NCBI RefSeq assembly: GCF_000332455.1
Contig: NZ_AOGY02000051.1
Location: 248,001 to 312,000, forward strand
Length of the DNA: 64,000 nucleotides
Reading direction: 5' to 3'
Source: Leptospira vanthielii serovar Holland str. Waz Holland = ATCC 700522
GTDB lineage: Bacteria; Spirochaetota; Leptospiria; Leptospirales; Leptospiraceae
In this document: piece after piece, positions 54,189 through 64,000 of the stretch
Layout of the letters: every line of letters begins with the position of its first letter
Numbering within the stretch: the first letter of the stretch is position 1
Notes under the pieces: generated by a model
What the model was told of the DNA's origin: nothing
The model's input: the letters and a program-made list of their open reading frames with translations, nothing else
Databases searched by the model: none
Position numbers and translations under genes: made by a program

Positions 54189-55028
54189 TTAGACTGTTCG
54201 TTCTGTATTTAAATTTTTTGCCACTTCCCAAAGTAGGATAGAACCAGCACAGGATACGTTTAGCGAATTCACAACACCTAACATGGGAATGTTGACTATA
54301 AAATCACAAAGGGATTGTAAATGAACACTCATCCCTTTGGCTTCATTTCCGAGAATAATCAAAATGGGAGTTTGCAGATTTTTATCTCTCAAGGATTCTT
54401 TCCCTGACGAATCAGTTCCTATCACCCGTAGACCACACCTTTCTTTTTCATTTTTTAAGAAAATTTCCAATTGAGAAAGTGACTCTAGAAAAATCAATTT
54501 TGTATGAAATACACTTCCGAGACTTGCTCGGATCACTTTCGGATCATAAACATCAATCGAGTGCCCCAAAACAAAGACCGCATCCACTTGAAAGGCATCG
54601 GCTGAGCGCAAAAGGGACCCAAAATTTCCTAAATCACTAGGTCTGTCAAAAAGTACATAAAACGGCTTCGGTTTCTTTAAGGAATTGAGTGCCGTCAGTA
54701 AATGAGTGCGAATTTTTGCTGTGACAATTAACTCAGAAGGATTTTCTTTTTCTGAAAGTTCCGCATACAAAGCAGGTGCAATCTCAAATTGTTTTGCTTC
54801 GCTAAATTTTGTTAAGACTGAAACCGCCCAGTGGGACAAAGGCACACCATCCCGATACAGGATACGTGTGACTTCCCAACCGGCATCTATCAGTTGTTTA
54901 ATGCCTTCTGTTCCCTCTACAAAAACTTCCTTTTCTTGACTTCGTTTGGAACGGTTTGTTCGAAGAGCCAATAAAACCTGAAACTCTGCATTTTTAACAC
55001 TGATTTTAAGAGGCCGTTTGGATCCCAT
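54189..55028 (-). CDS. SpoU/TrmH-family RNA 2'-O-methyltransferase
   Basis: 279 residues. The N-terminal ~100 residues are an RNA-binding SpoU-sub-bind-like region (VFVEGTEGIKQLIDAGWEV). The SPOUT domain has LFDRPSDLGNFGSLLRSADA (motif 1), IILGNEAKGMSVHL (motif 2) and VNIPMLGVVNSLNVSCAGSI (motif 3 with the trefoil knot). It methylates a ribose in rRNA or tRNA. It is convergent with the lipoprotein gene (15-bp gap) and 8 bp from fadH. Confidence 0.9.
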   Translation of the reverse strand: MGSKRPLKISVKNAEFQVLLALRTNRSKRSQEKEVFVEGTEGIKQLIDAGWEVTRILYRDGVPLSHWAVSVLTKFSEAKQFEIAPALYAELSEKENPSELIVTAKIRTHLLTALNSLKKPKPFYVLFDRPSDLGNFGSLLRSADAFQVDAVFVLGHSIDVYDPKVIRASLGSVFHTKLIFLESLSQLEIFLKNEKERCGLRVIGTDSSGKESLRDKNLQTPILIILGNEAKGMSVHLQSLCDFIVNIPMLGVVNSLNVSCAGSILLWEVAKNLNTERTV

Positions 55029-55036
55029 AACAAAGA

Positions 55037-57055
<2,019 letters not shown>

Positions 57056-57131
57056 CTACAAGAATAGAAGATGGAAGATTTTGGCAAGATTTACTTGCAA
57101 TTTAAGTGAAGAACCGGTATAACAATGCCCT

Positions 57132-57548
57132 GTGGAAATTCTGACCAAAAATAAAAATAAGAAAAATGCGATTCTTTTTGTCGATGATGAATCCATTATC
57201 TTAATGAGTATGAAGTCACAAGTCAGACAACATTTCGGCGAACAGTACAAATACCTTACCGCAGACAACGCAAAAGAAGCATGGGAGCTAATCCAAGAAC
57301 TGGAAGAGGAAGGGAACTCTGTTTCCATCATCATCTCCGATTGGTCCATGCCTGGGATGAATGGAGATGAGTTTTTAAGAAAGGTTCATAAATCCTATCC
57401 CAAGATTGAAAAAGTAATCATCACAGGATTTGCGGACCAAAAGTCCATCGAAGATCTAAATTCAGAAATTGGTCCCATCTCTTGTTTGAAAAAACCCTGG
57501 GACGAAGAAGAACTGATCTCCACAATTTCCCATGCCATGCACAATTAA
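57132..57548 (+). CDS. Response regulator receiver protein
   Basis: 138 residues from a GTG at 57132; no upstream ATG is in frame. A single CheY-like receiver: acidic pocket Asp18/Asp19 (ILFVDDES), phospho-acceptor Asp70 (IIISDWSMPGMNG), Thr in VIITGFAD and Lys in LKKPWDEEEL. No output domain follows. KKPWD is typical of RpfG/HD-GYP-class receivers. It is convergent with a PAS histidine kinase whose stop codon overlaps its own, so the two are likely partners despite opposite orientation. Confidence 0.9.
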   Translation: MEILTKNKNKKNAILFVDDESIILMSMKSQVRQHFGEQYKYLTADNAKEAWELIQELEEEGNSVSIIISDWSMPGMNGDEFLRKVHKSYPKIEKVIITGFADQKSIEDLNSEIGPISCLKKPWDEEELISTISHAMHN

Positions 57549-60229
57549 CTTTGTTTAGGAAGATAAATGTAAAAAATTGTTTCACCAGGAACAGAAGTCA
57601 TTTCGATTCTACCACCATGGCGTTTGACAATTTTATTCACAATGTCGAGGCCAAGTCCACTTCCTTCCCCAGGGGGTTTCGTTGTAAAAAAAGGTTCGAA
57701 AATTTTTGATTGAATATCTTTCGGAATCCCAGGACCAGAATCCTTTAAAGACACTAGAATCTCCCCTCCGCAATCCTTAACAGCAATTTCCAAATCACCA
57801 ACAAATGCCATTGCTTGTAAAGAATTATAGATTAAGTTTGTCCATACATGCAACAAATCATCAGGATAACATTCGATAGGTGCCACATCATCAAAATCTT
57901 TTACCAAATTGATGCCACGTTTTAATTGGTTTTGGTAAATGGTAAGTACAGTTTCAATTGTATCCTGAATCAAGGCTTTGTTTTTTTTGCCGGTCGCATC
58001 AAAACGAGAAAAATTTTTCAACGCATACATAATTTTGGAAATTCGATCCACAGCCAGTTGGATGGATCTTGTATTCCTTCGAAATTGGATCTCCAAAGCT
58101 AAATAGTCCAAAAAAACTTTTATATAATGCGATTGAAATAAAGGTAAATAAATCGGATCAATTTCCCCAATCCCCAGTTCCACCCATGCTTCCGCAAAAT
58201 CCTCTGCTAAGTTCGGTTCAAATCCATATCCCAAAAAAACTTCTTTGTTTCGTTTTTTGCGAAGTCGTTCTTCCTTTCCGGTATAAAATTCTATCGGTTG
58301 GTCCATATTGGAAAGTATTGTTTTTACAATTTTCTGTTCCAGGATAGGCACAGAAAGAATTGCTTCTCGAAATAGTTGAGAGGCAAGCCCATACCGCTTT
58401 TGCCAATCCAACATATTCTGGTTAGATGCTTTTACGGCACCAATTGGGTTGTTTATCTCATGAGCAATCCCGGCAATCAACTGACCCAAGGCGGCAAGTT
58501 TTTCTGATTGGATGAGTTGGTCTTGGGTTCGTTTTAGATTTTCAAAGGCCGCTTCTAATTCTAGTTTTTGTTTTTCAATTAGTTTGTTCTTATCTCGGAT
58601 CTCTGAATTGATCAGACGTAATTCTTCTACTTCTTTTAAAGGAGTTAAATCAAAAATACTATAACCAATGGAATTGGTATCTTTGTACAAAAATCGTTTC
58701 ACAGAAACGAGGGCCGGAAACAAATCCCCATTTTTCTTTTTACAAACAATTTCTAAAGAGTCATTTGCATTCTCGCTAATTGACTTACGGATTTTACGAA
58801 GAGTTTCTGCAGTCAAAAGGTTACGAATTTTCAACCTCGGAATATCAACTAATTCATATCCAAAGAGCTTCTGGAAGGCAAAATTGGAATCTTTTACTGT
58901 TAACCCATTTTCATCAAAAATAAGGAATGCTTCTGTGGAGAACTGATAAAACGCCTCAAATCGTTCATCTGATTTACGAAGCGCCTCTTCACCTAACTTA
59001 ATTTCGGTGATATCCAAAACCGTACCCATAAGCACCAAAGGTTTTCCCTCCTTGGAGCGAGTGAGTTTTCCACGTGCTTCAACCCAATGCAATTTAGCAT
59101 CGGAATGATTGATTCGATTCCGAATCCGATATTCCGAACGATTTAAATCACCCATCAAAAGATTTGTTTCATTCGATAACAATTCCCAGTCCTCTTGGTA
59201 TGTTAATTCGATGAATTTTTCTTCCGTAACTTCAAAGTTTGCACCAGGAAATCCATAAATTTCATAGGTTTGAGGAGACCAATAGATAGTTCTTGATTCA
59301 ATGTCCCAACTCCAAATCCCCATCTTGGCTGCATCCAATGCCATTACGAGCCGTGACTCTGATTCTTGAAGTGCAAGGCTTGCTTCCCTTTGTTTGGTTC
59401 GGTTGATCATGGCACCAAACATCCGATAGGCCTCACCATCATCATTGTATAAAAATACACCGTTGTCTTCGATATAAACATAATCACCTGATTTTGTTTT
59501 ATAACGATATTCGGCGTTGAACTTTTTATGATTTATATAGGCCTCATCAAACAATTGTAAGGTGTTTTTTTTATCATCTGGGTGGATATCATTCGACCAT
59601 TCTTTATATCCAAATTTTTGGTATTCACTCGGTGTATATCCGGTAATCTCCTGGATGGCTCCTCCCCAAAAATTTTCGCCGGATTTAATATCCAAATCGT
59701 AAACCATACTTAAGGAAAGTTCTGTGATGGTTCTGTATTTGACTTCGTTATATTCTAACGCCTTTTGTTTTAGCACATTTTCTGTGATGTCAGTGATAAG
59801 AAATACAAGAAAGGACAACTCTCCTTGTTTGTCGAATACCGGAGAGCCATTGATGGACAGGTATTTTTTATTTCCAAACGAATCTTTGATAGCATGTCGA
59901 ATGTCCGTAACTGGTTTTTTAGTCTTTAAGAGGATATTGAAAGGTTGGTCTTCTTCTCTCCAAGGCCCTCCATCAAGTGAGGTATTTTTCCATTCGGGAG
60001 CATCATAAGTTCTGGAGAGGATATCGTTCAGTTTAACACCAAGAACAGACTCCGAGGCTGGATTGGCATAACGAACTTGCCCCAATGGATTGAGAACCAT
60101 CATGGCCGTGGAGCTAACATTCATTATAGTTGTCAATAACTCCGCCTCGACAAACTTTTCGTCTGGAGAAAGGCCGGAAACCGACTTTTCTCCTTTTAAA
60201 TCCTTATCCTTTGAAAAATTTGAATCCAC
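57545..60229 (-). CDS. Multi-PAS hybridless sensor histidine kinase
   Basis: 894 residues, no clear membrane segment, so cytoplasmic. About four PAS/PAC units span residues ~25-535 (e.g. TAMMVLNPLGQVRYANPASE, NFWGGAIQEITGYTPSEYQ, AKMGIWSWDIESRTIYWSP, AFLIFDENGLTVKDSNFAFQ). A coiled-coil linker follows, then HisKA with LAALGQLIAGIAHEINNPIG (His near 590). About 190 residues lie between the H and N boxes, longer than usual. The ATPase has HVWTNLIYNSLQAMA (N), SLKDSGPGIPKDI (G1), FFTTKPPGEGSGLGLDIV (F/G2). Stop codons of this gene and the response regulator overlap (57545-57548). Confidence 0.9.
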   Translation of the reverse strand: MDSNFSKDKDLKGEKSVSGLSPDEKFVEAELLTTIMNVSSTAMMVLNPLGQVRYANPASESVLGVKLNDILSRTYDAPEWKNTSLDGGPWREEDQPFNILLKTKKPVTDIRHAIKDSFGNKKYLSINGSPVFDKQGELSFLVFLITDITENVLKQKALEYNEVKYRTITELSLSMVYDLDIKSGENFWGGAIQEITGYTPSEYQKFGYKEWSNDIHPDDKKNTLQLFDEAYINHKKFNAEYRYKTKSGDYVYIEDNGVFLYNDDGEAYRMFGAMINRTKQREASLALQESESRLVMALDAAKMGIWSWDIESRTIYWSPQTYEIYGFPGANFEVTEEKFIELTYQEDWELLSNETNLLMGDLNRSEYRIRNRINHSDAKLHWVEARGKLTRSKEGKPLVLMGTVLDITEIKLGEEALRKSDERFEAFYQFSTEAFLIFDENGLTVKDSNFAFQKLFGYELVDIPRLKIRNLLTAETLRKIRKSISENANDSLEIVCKKKNGDLFPALVSVKRFLYKDTNSIGYSIFDLTPLKEVEELRLINSEIRDKNKLIEKQKLELEAAFENLKRTQDQLIQSEKLAALGQLIAGIAHEINNPIGAVKASNQNMLDWQKRYGLASQLFREAILSVPILEQKIVKTILSNMDQPIEFYTGKEERLRKKRNKEVFLGYGFEPNLAEDFAEAWVELGIGEIDPIYLPLFQSHYIKVFLDYLALEIQFRRNTRSIQLAVDRISKIMYALKNFSRFDATGKKNKALIQDTIETVLTIYQNQLKRGINLVKDFDDVAPIECYPDDLLHVWTNLIYNSLQAMAFVGDLEIAVKDCGGEILVSLKDSGPGIPKDIQSKIFEPFFTTKPPGEGSGLGLDIVNKIVKRHGGRIEMTSVPGETIFYIYLPKQS

Positions 60230-60241
60230 CTTTAAGTAGAC

Positions 60242-61000
60242 TTATTTCTTCAATGATTCCAATTTACCTGCTTCAATTTTTTGATAAATTGGGAAAGGGA
60301 AAAACAGGAACCTATTCACTACTTGCATACAACGAAATAATAAGGATGGATACACTTCTTTTGCGTTCGATAAAATTCCCTTTACCACTTGTTTTGCCAC
60401 TGTCTCGGCTGATTGGCTTGGAAAAGGAACAGGAACTTTTTTCCCTGCTGCATCAAAGAACTGTGTTCTTGTCGCAATGGGATAAACGACCATCACCCGG
60501 TTCCCTGGTTTCAATTCATACTTGTAGGCATCAATAAAAGAACGAACCGCAGCTTTTGTCGAAGAGTATTGAGCATACCCAGGCAATGACAAATGACTCA
60601 TAGCAGAAGCCGTCACGATGAATAAAAACGGTTCTTTTCTTGTATGATTGAGGGCAATCAAACAGTACAAAGGTGAATAAACATTGGTCCGATAGATTCG
60701 ATCAATTCGATCCCAATCGGCATTAGGTATGACCTCGTAATAGGCAAAACCTGCATTGGCATAAAAAATGTCGATACCACCCAATTTTTTATCTGCATCT
60801 TTCAATAGTTTATCCAAACTCTCTTTATTGGAGACATCGCATTTGTAAGGAATTACGTTCGGATGAACTAGTATATTCTCTTCATTTAGATCACAGGCAA
60901 GAATCTTTACTCCATCATGCTTTAACGCTTGTAAAACGGTTTCTTTACCGATTCCGGAGCCTGCGCCGGTAATCACGATTCTTTTGTTTTTTAGTTCCAT
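60242..61000 (-). CDS. Short-chain dehydrogenase/reductase
   Basis: 252-residue classical SDR. RIVITGAGSGIGKETVLQAL is the cofactor loop, IFYANAGFAYYEVIP the NAG motif, LFIVTASAMSHLSLPGY the Ser strand, and YSSTKAAVRSFIDAYKYEL the Tyr-x3-Lys helix. The C-terminal KEVYPSLLFRCMQVVNRFLF is hydrophobic, as in membrane-associated SDRs of the DltE/SDRC1 type acting on lipids or retinoid-like substrates. It is 12 bp from the kinase gene and may be the first gene of that transcript. Confidence 0.85.
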   Translation of the reverse strand: MELKNKRIVITGAGSGIGKETVLQALKHDGVKILACDLNEENILVHPNVIPYKCDVSNKESLDKLLKDADKKLGGIDIFYANAGFAYYEVIPNADWDRIDRIYRTNVYSPLYCLIALNHTRKEPFLFIVTASAMSHLSLPGYAQYSSTKAAVRSFIDAYKYELKPGNRVMVVYPIATRTQFFDAAGKKVPVPFPSQSAETVAKQVVKGILSNAKEVYPSLLFRCMQVVNRFLFFPFPIYQKIEAGKLESLKK

Positions 61001-61527
61001 AGATGAAACCTAATTAGGAGAGATTCCGAATAAAGTTCTTTTTAATAAGACATCTAACTTTTTTGATCGTATTTTCAAATTCTTCTATAAATACATTTCC
61101 TATTGTATTGCCATCGTCTTCTTCTCACTTCTTTGAGCCATTTGGGGAGCTTTTTTACGCATAATTCTGCGGATCTGTCCTAATCCCCGAATTTGCCATC
61201 AAAAACCATCTCCAAGTGGTTCAAAAAAAAACATCCTGCGAATATCCACCTTACAACTGCAATCTGGTGACGTTTTTTAGAAACAGGAGAATTGACGGAT
61301 GATTTGAGATTGATGCGGATTTCTGTTAAAGAACACTGAAACGCTGCCACCGCCATGGATTCGAAAAGAATCGTATGGACCGGTGAAAAGGACAAGGTCC
61401 AATACAAAAGGCAAAGAGAACCCATTGGATAACTAAAAAATGCAAATTGAGGACATACCGAAGAAAATTCTTGCTAAAATCCCTAAGGGATCAGAGGAAG
61501 GATCATCATAATTGAGAATCAGAATCT
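61001..61527. other. Divergent intergenic region
   Basis: 527 bp between an SDR (minus) and a lipoprotein gene (plus), so it must carry promoters for both. It contains a small palindrome ATCCCTAAGGGAT at 61479-61491, 37 bp before the lipoprotein start, which might be an operator. Two short open frames (81 codons minus at 61180-61425; 25 codons plus at 61355-61432) lack ribosome binding sites or recognisable sequence and are not called as genes. Confidence 0.5.
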
Positions 61528-62961
61528 ATGTTTCCAAGAACCTTCAGCACTGTATGTTTTTTCTGGGTTCTTTTTGTGTCATTTTTTTGTCAGAGATCTG
61601 ATTTCAATCAGCTTTGCGATCCCAAATCGAATGCCTACTTAGAAAGCCTACTTGTCCGTTACATAAATTTTGATGAAACTCCTCACTGCGGACTGGTCTT
61701 AAAAGTAAACCCTCCGAGTTATTTAAACTGCCCTCCTTTGAAACCACAGAGGAATGGAAATTTCTTTCTAGAAAATTTTGAATCCGATGGTGATCGTTTG
61801 AGTTTGTCCGCAAATCCCCCACTCCCCGAAGGGATCACTTTTTCTCCATTTTCGCTATCGTTAGAGGGGCGTTATTCGGGATGGAAGGCAAACCGACAAT
61901 CTTACAGCATTACCGCCAGTAACCCTAAAGGAAGTGCCAGCTGTTCTTATTTTCCTGCTTGGATGGGAAAACTTCCTTTCAAAACCAATCAAACCACTTG
62001 TTATGATGCAACCGCTCCTACCCCAGTTCCTGATCCAAGTTGCTCTGTGATTCCCGGTCAAGATGGACAATTGCAGAGAGGAACACCTCAAAGTTTTACT
62101 GGTCCCTCCCTTGTGGCAGGTGAAGAAATCACAAAGGACATAAATACTGGCCTTGTTTGGACTAGTTGCCAAAGGGGAAAAACGGGAATTGGCTGTACAA
62201 CAGTTGGCACAACCAACTTCCAATTTGTACCAGCACAAACGGAATGTGCGGGACTCAATGTTGGTTCTGGATTTGCCAACCGCACGGATTGGAGGGTTCC
62301 TGAAATTGATGAATATATTAGTACTTTTGATTATTCTATTGTAAGTCCTTCCATCAACCAGGTTTATTTTCCTGCAACAGACGCTTTTAACTTTAAGTCC
62401 AACACAAATCATACGTTAGGTGCAAGTGCTTATTATCCCACATTTATAGAATCCTCCATTGGAGTGGGAAACTATACCGATGCTCATCGTTTGCGTTGTT
62501 TGTCCAATGGAACTCCCGCAAAGAACAAACGTCTGATAAACAACAATGATGGAACCATTCTGGATCTAGACACAGCTCTTGTTTGGCAAAGGTGCACTGC
62601 GGGGCAAACGAATCTCAGCACTTGTACAGGTGGGACAGACCTGATCTCGATTTGGTCTGGTGCAATCAGTTATTGCCAAAGTTTGAACTTAGCAGGAAAA
62701 ACATGGCGACTTCCCAATGCGAGTGAACTGAGAAGTTTACTTGATTTTTATCATTCCAATGGATATCCTGGGTTTGATCCCATTTACTTTCCGAATACAG
62801 CAGTCGCAGTATCTCCAGCTGTCATTAACTACTGGACCTCAACGACAAGCATTGTTTCTCCAGAAAATGCATTTGTCGTCAATTTCCAATATTCAAGCGG
62901 TGGACCCGATTTAAAATCAAATAATACCGATAACCGCATACGTTGTGTTTCCGATTTTTAA
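61528..62961 (+). CDS. DUF1566 (Lcl C-terminal-like) lipoprotein
   Basis: 477 residues. The leader FPRTFSTVCFFWVLFVSFFC ends in a lipobox-like SFFC, so Cys21 is probably lipidated. An Ig-like stretch (~60-150, SFSLEGRYSGWK-type strands) is followed by a proline/threonine linker (DATAPTPVPDPSC). Two DUF1566 repeats follow at ~195-325 and ~340-477, each with D(I/L)(N/D)T(G/A)LVW, a Cys-containing WR(V/L)P motif and a final RLRC/RIRC. DUF1566 proteins are expanded in Leptospira and probably surface exposed. Function unknown; C-type lectin-like folding is suspected for this family. Confidence 0.87.
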   Translation: MFPRTFSTVCFFWVLFVSFFCQRSDFNQLCDPKSNAYLESLLVRYINFDETPHCGLVLKVNPPSYLNCPPLKPQRNGNFFLENFESDGDRLSLSANPPLPEGITFSPFSLSLEGRYSGWKANRQSYSITASNPKGSASCSYFPAWMGKLPFKTNQTTCYDATAPTPVPDPSCSVIPGQDGQLQRGTPQSFTGPSLVAGEEITKDINTGLVWTSCQRGKTGIGCTTVGTTNFQFVPAQTECAGLNVGSGFANRTDWRVPEIDEYISTFDYSIVSPSINQVYFPATDAFNFKSNTNHTLGASAYYPTFIESSIGVGNYTDAHRLRCLSNGTPAKNKRLINNNDGTILDLDTALVWQRCTAGQTNLSTCTGGTDLISIWSGAISYCQSLNLAGKTWRLPNASELRSLLDFYHSNGYPGFDPIYFPNTAVAVSPAVINYWTSTTSIVSPENAFVVNFQYSSGGPDLKSNNTDNRIRCVSDF

Positions 62962-63010
62962 GGTTTGGCAAAAAATGAAAAAAATCGAAAAGTAGATCTT
63001 CCCATTGAAA

Positions 63011-63706
63011 ATGTTGAAAATTTTTCCGTATCTTATTGTCCTCATCCTTTTCCAATGTACGACCATTGGCTTTCATGAAACAAAATTTCGTGAAGGAATT
63101 TCGTTTGGAGAGAATACAAATTTCCGCGTCTGTGTTCTTAGAGAACCAGACATCACAACAAAAGAAACCGAAGAATTATTTTCGGCTTGGAACGCAGAAC
63201 TTTCGCTCTACAATCTAAAAGCAGAGCCGATTTTACTAGATGTCATAGAAAGGCCAGGATTTTGGGGAACAGACATTCTAGGTTACTTAATGTCTCTCCC
63301 CCTAACAAAAGATTGCGATAGGTTGGTGTATTTAAAAGGCCGAACTTGGGGGGATATAACCTTTGAAGTTTTGACCCTGGGCCTTTTTGTGGGAGTGGGT
63401 TTGAAACTCGAAGTCCAAGGTGCTGTCGAAGGCCAAACCAATACGAGGGGGTATATCAAAGCAAAATACATTTCCACAATACAAATCTTATTTACTAGTC
63501 CAAAATCTACCCTCATCCATGAAGGATACCACCTACTCGGATGCGGCCACCAACTTTTTATGAAAGAATGTTACGAAAAAATTCGGGATGTAAAACTTCT
63601 ACTCACTGATCCAAGTAGAGATCCAAACTTTTTTCCTGTCATTACCACTACTGGAAAAAAAATCCTTACCCGAGAAGAAACTTTAATATACTTTAACAAA
63701 GATTAA
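63011..63706 (+). CDS. Lipoprotein with a metzincin-type zinc motif
   Basis: 231 residues from ATG 63011; a TTG at 63005 is possible. LKIFPYLIVLILFQC is a signal ending in the lipobox-like LFQC, so the mature protein starts at that Cys. HEGYHLLGCGH begins at about residue 170 and fits the HExxHxxGxxH metzincin consensus exactly: three zinc histidines plus the catalytic Glu. A Met-turn candidate (LFMKECYEK) follows within ten residues. No prodomain is visible. A zinc-dependent surface protease is likely, but overall family not recognised. Confidence 0.75.
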   Translation: MLKIFPYLIVLILFQCTTIGFHETKFREGISFGENTNFRVCVLREPDITTKETEELFSAWNAELSLYNLKAEPILLDVIERPGFWGTDILGYLMSLPLTKDCDRLVYLKGRTWGDITFEVLTLGLFVGVGLKLEVQGAVEGQTNTRGYIKAKYISTIQILFTSPKSTLIHEGYHLLGCGHQLFMKECYEKIRDVKLLLTDPSRDPNFFPVITTTGKKILTREETLIYFNKD

Positions 63707-63852
63707 ATTCGGGTTCATAAGGTTTGGAAAAATTTTTGATCTAAAAATAATAAACCGCCGACTTTTCGCTACAGACATTCCCGTATCATTTCTAATTGGA
63801 TTCGACTTGCTTTTGCCATCGAGTTTTTTGTAGCATCCATAAAGAAAGATTT

Positions 63853-64000
63853 ATGAATCATTTTTTAATTTTATTTTTTGCATTTTTTTTCTTGTTCTCT
63901 TGTTCTACACCAAAATCAGAAAACTTTTGCGATACAGAAAGTTCGCAATTTATTTCTAATTTATTATTTAGATTCATTTCAAAAGACAAAAGTAACCAGT
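63853..64000 (+). CDS. Lipoprotein, probable paralogue of the DUF1566 protein (truncated by window edge)
   Basis: 49 residues visible from ATG 63853 with no stop. The leader MNHFLILFFAFFFLFSC ends in a lipobox-like LFSC. The next segment (ENFCDTESSQFISNLLFRFI) resembles the same region of the DUF1566 lipoprotein at 61528 (NQLCDPKSNAYLESLLVRYI). This suggests tandem duplication. The DUF1566 domain itself lies outside the window. Confidence 0.7.
   Translation, partial: MNHFLILFFAFFFLFSCSTPKSENFCDTESSQFISNLLFRFISKDKSNQ

Noticed and set aside
57056..57349. 97-codon frame antisense to the response regulator
   Set aside because: Serine-rich translation typical of an antisense shadow of a real receiver domain.
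61180..61425. 81-codon open frame on the minus strand in the 61.0-61.5 kb gap
   Set aside because: No ribosome binding site, odd composition with many Cys/Phe, and no recognisable domain; treated as chance.
61355..61432. 25-codon plus-strand frame (MDSKRIVWTGEKDK...)
   Set aside because: Looks hydrophilic and protein-like but has no ribosome binding site and is too short to support.
61479..61491. ATCCCTAAGGGAT palindrome as a terminator
   Set aside because: Stem is short and no T run follows on either strand; kept only as a weak operator remark.
62153..62344. Alternative frames inside the DUF1566 gene
   Set aside because: Shadows of a gene with clear repeats and signal peptide.

Overview
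The window looks like chromosome from a saprophytic-type Leptospira. The base composition is AT-rich, TTG and GTG starts are common, two genes resemble the Leptospira LIC12162 and LIC13510 O-antigen families, and there are many short lipoproteins with relaxed lipoboxes. The genus call is inference from gene content; no rRNA or species marker is present.

Region 1 (1-52.66 kb): an O-antigen/surface-glycan (rfb-type) locus. About 53 genes all run on the minus strand, mostly with 1-20 bp overlaps or short gaps, so it reads from about 52.7 kb leftward off the window edge. It starts with a MarR-type EPS-associated regulator. In order of transcription it holds: (a) an Fcl-like reductase, a 2-hydroxyacid dehydrogenase, an ABC flippase and an unknown protein; (b) a pseudaminic acid cassette (PseC, F, G, H, I, a PseA/WbpG-type amidotransferase with its own HisH and HisF, and a methylase), with no separate PseB; (c) a GDP-heptose set (GmhB, HddC, CBS-HddA, GmhA) interrupted by a NeuB-TIM-barrel fusion; (d) a cassette with a second cytidylyltransferase, a class III aminotransferase, VOC, SDR and TIM-barrel proteins; (e) a LIC12162-family putative transferase; (f) a third CMP-transferase module with a radical SAM/SPASM protein, TIM barrel, HAD, epimerase, lactonase-like protein and SDR; (g) a very AT-rich block with a LIC13510-like protein, a DegT protein and methyltransferases; (h) a CDP-4-keto-6-deoxyglucose branch (RfbF, RfbG, RmlC-like cupin, DegT aminotransferase); (i) a UDP-GalNAcA branch (TviB, TviC) enclosing an AsnB amidotransferase; (j) a UDP-L-FucNAc branch (FnlA, B, C) followed by a WbuB-like transferase cut by the window edge. 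No Wzx or Wzy was found.

Region 2 (52.7-61.0 kb): housekeeping and signalling genes. A plus-strand acyltransferase and small lipoprotein diverge from the locus. Then come a SpoU-type RNA methyltransferase, 2,4-dienoyl-CoA reductase, a response regulator convergent with a PAS histidine kinase (stop codons overlapping), and an SDR.

Region 3 (61.0-64.0 kb): plus-strand lipoproteins. These are a DUF1566 protein, a small protein with a metzincin-type zinc motif, and the start of what looks like a paralogue of the DUF1566 lipoprotein.

The least familiar part is 20.6-39.8 kb. Two of the three NeuA-like enzymes there sit with TIM barrels, SDRs, a radical SAM enzyme and a class III aminotransferase, and only one NeuB-type synthase is available to them. 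This suggests at least one uncommon CMP-activated sugar acid.
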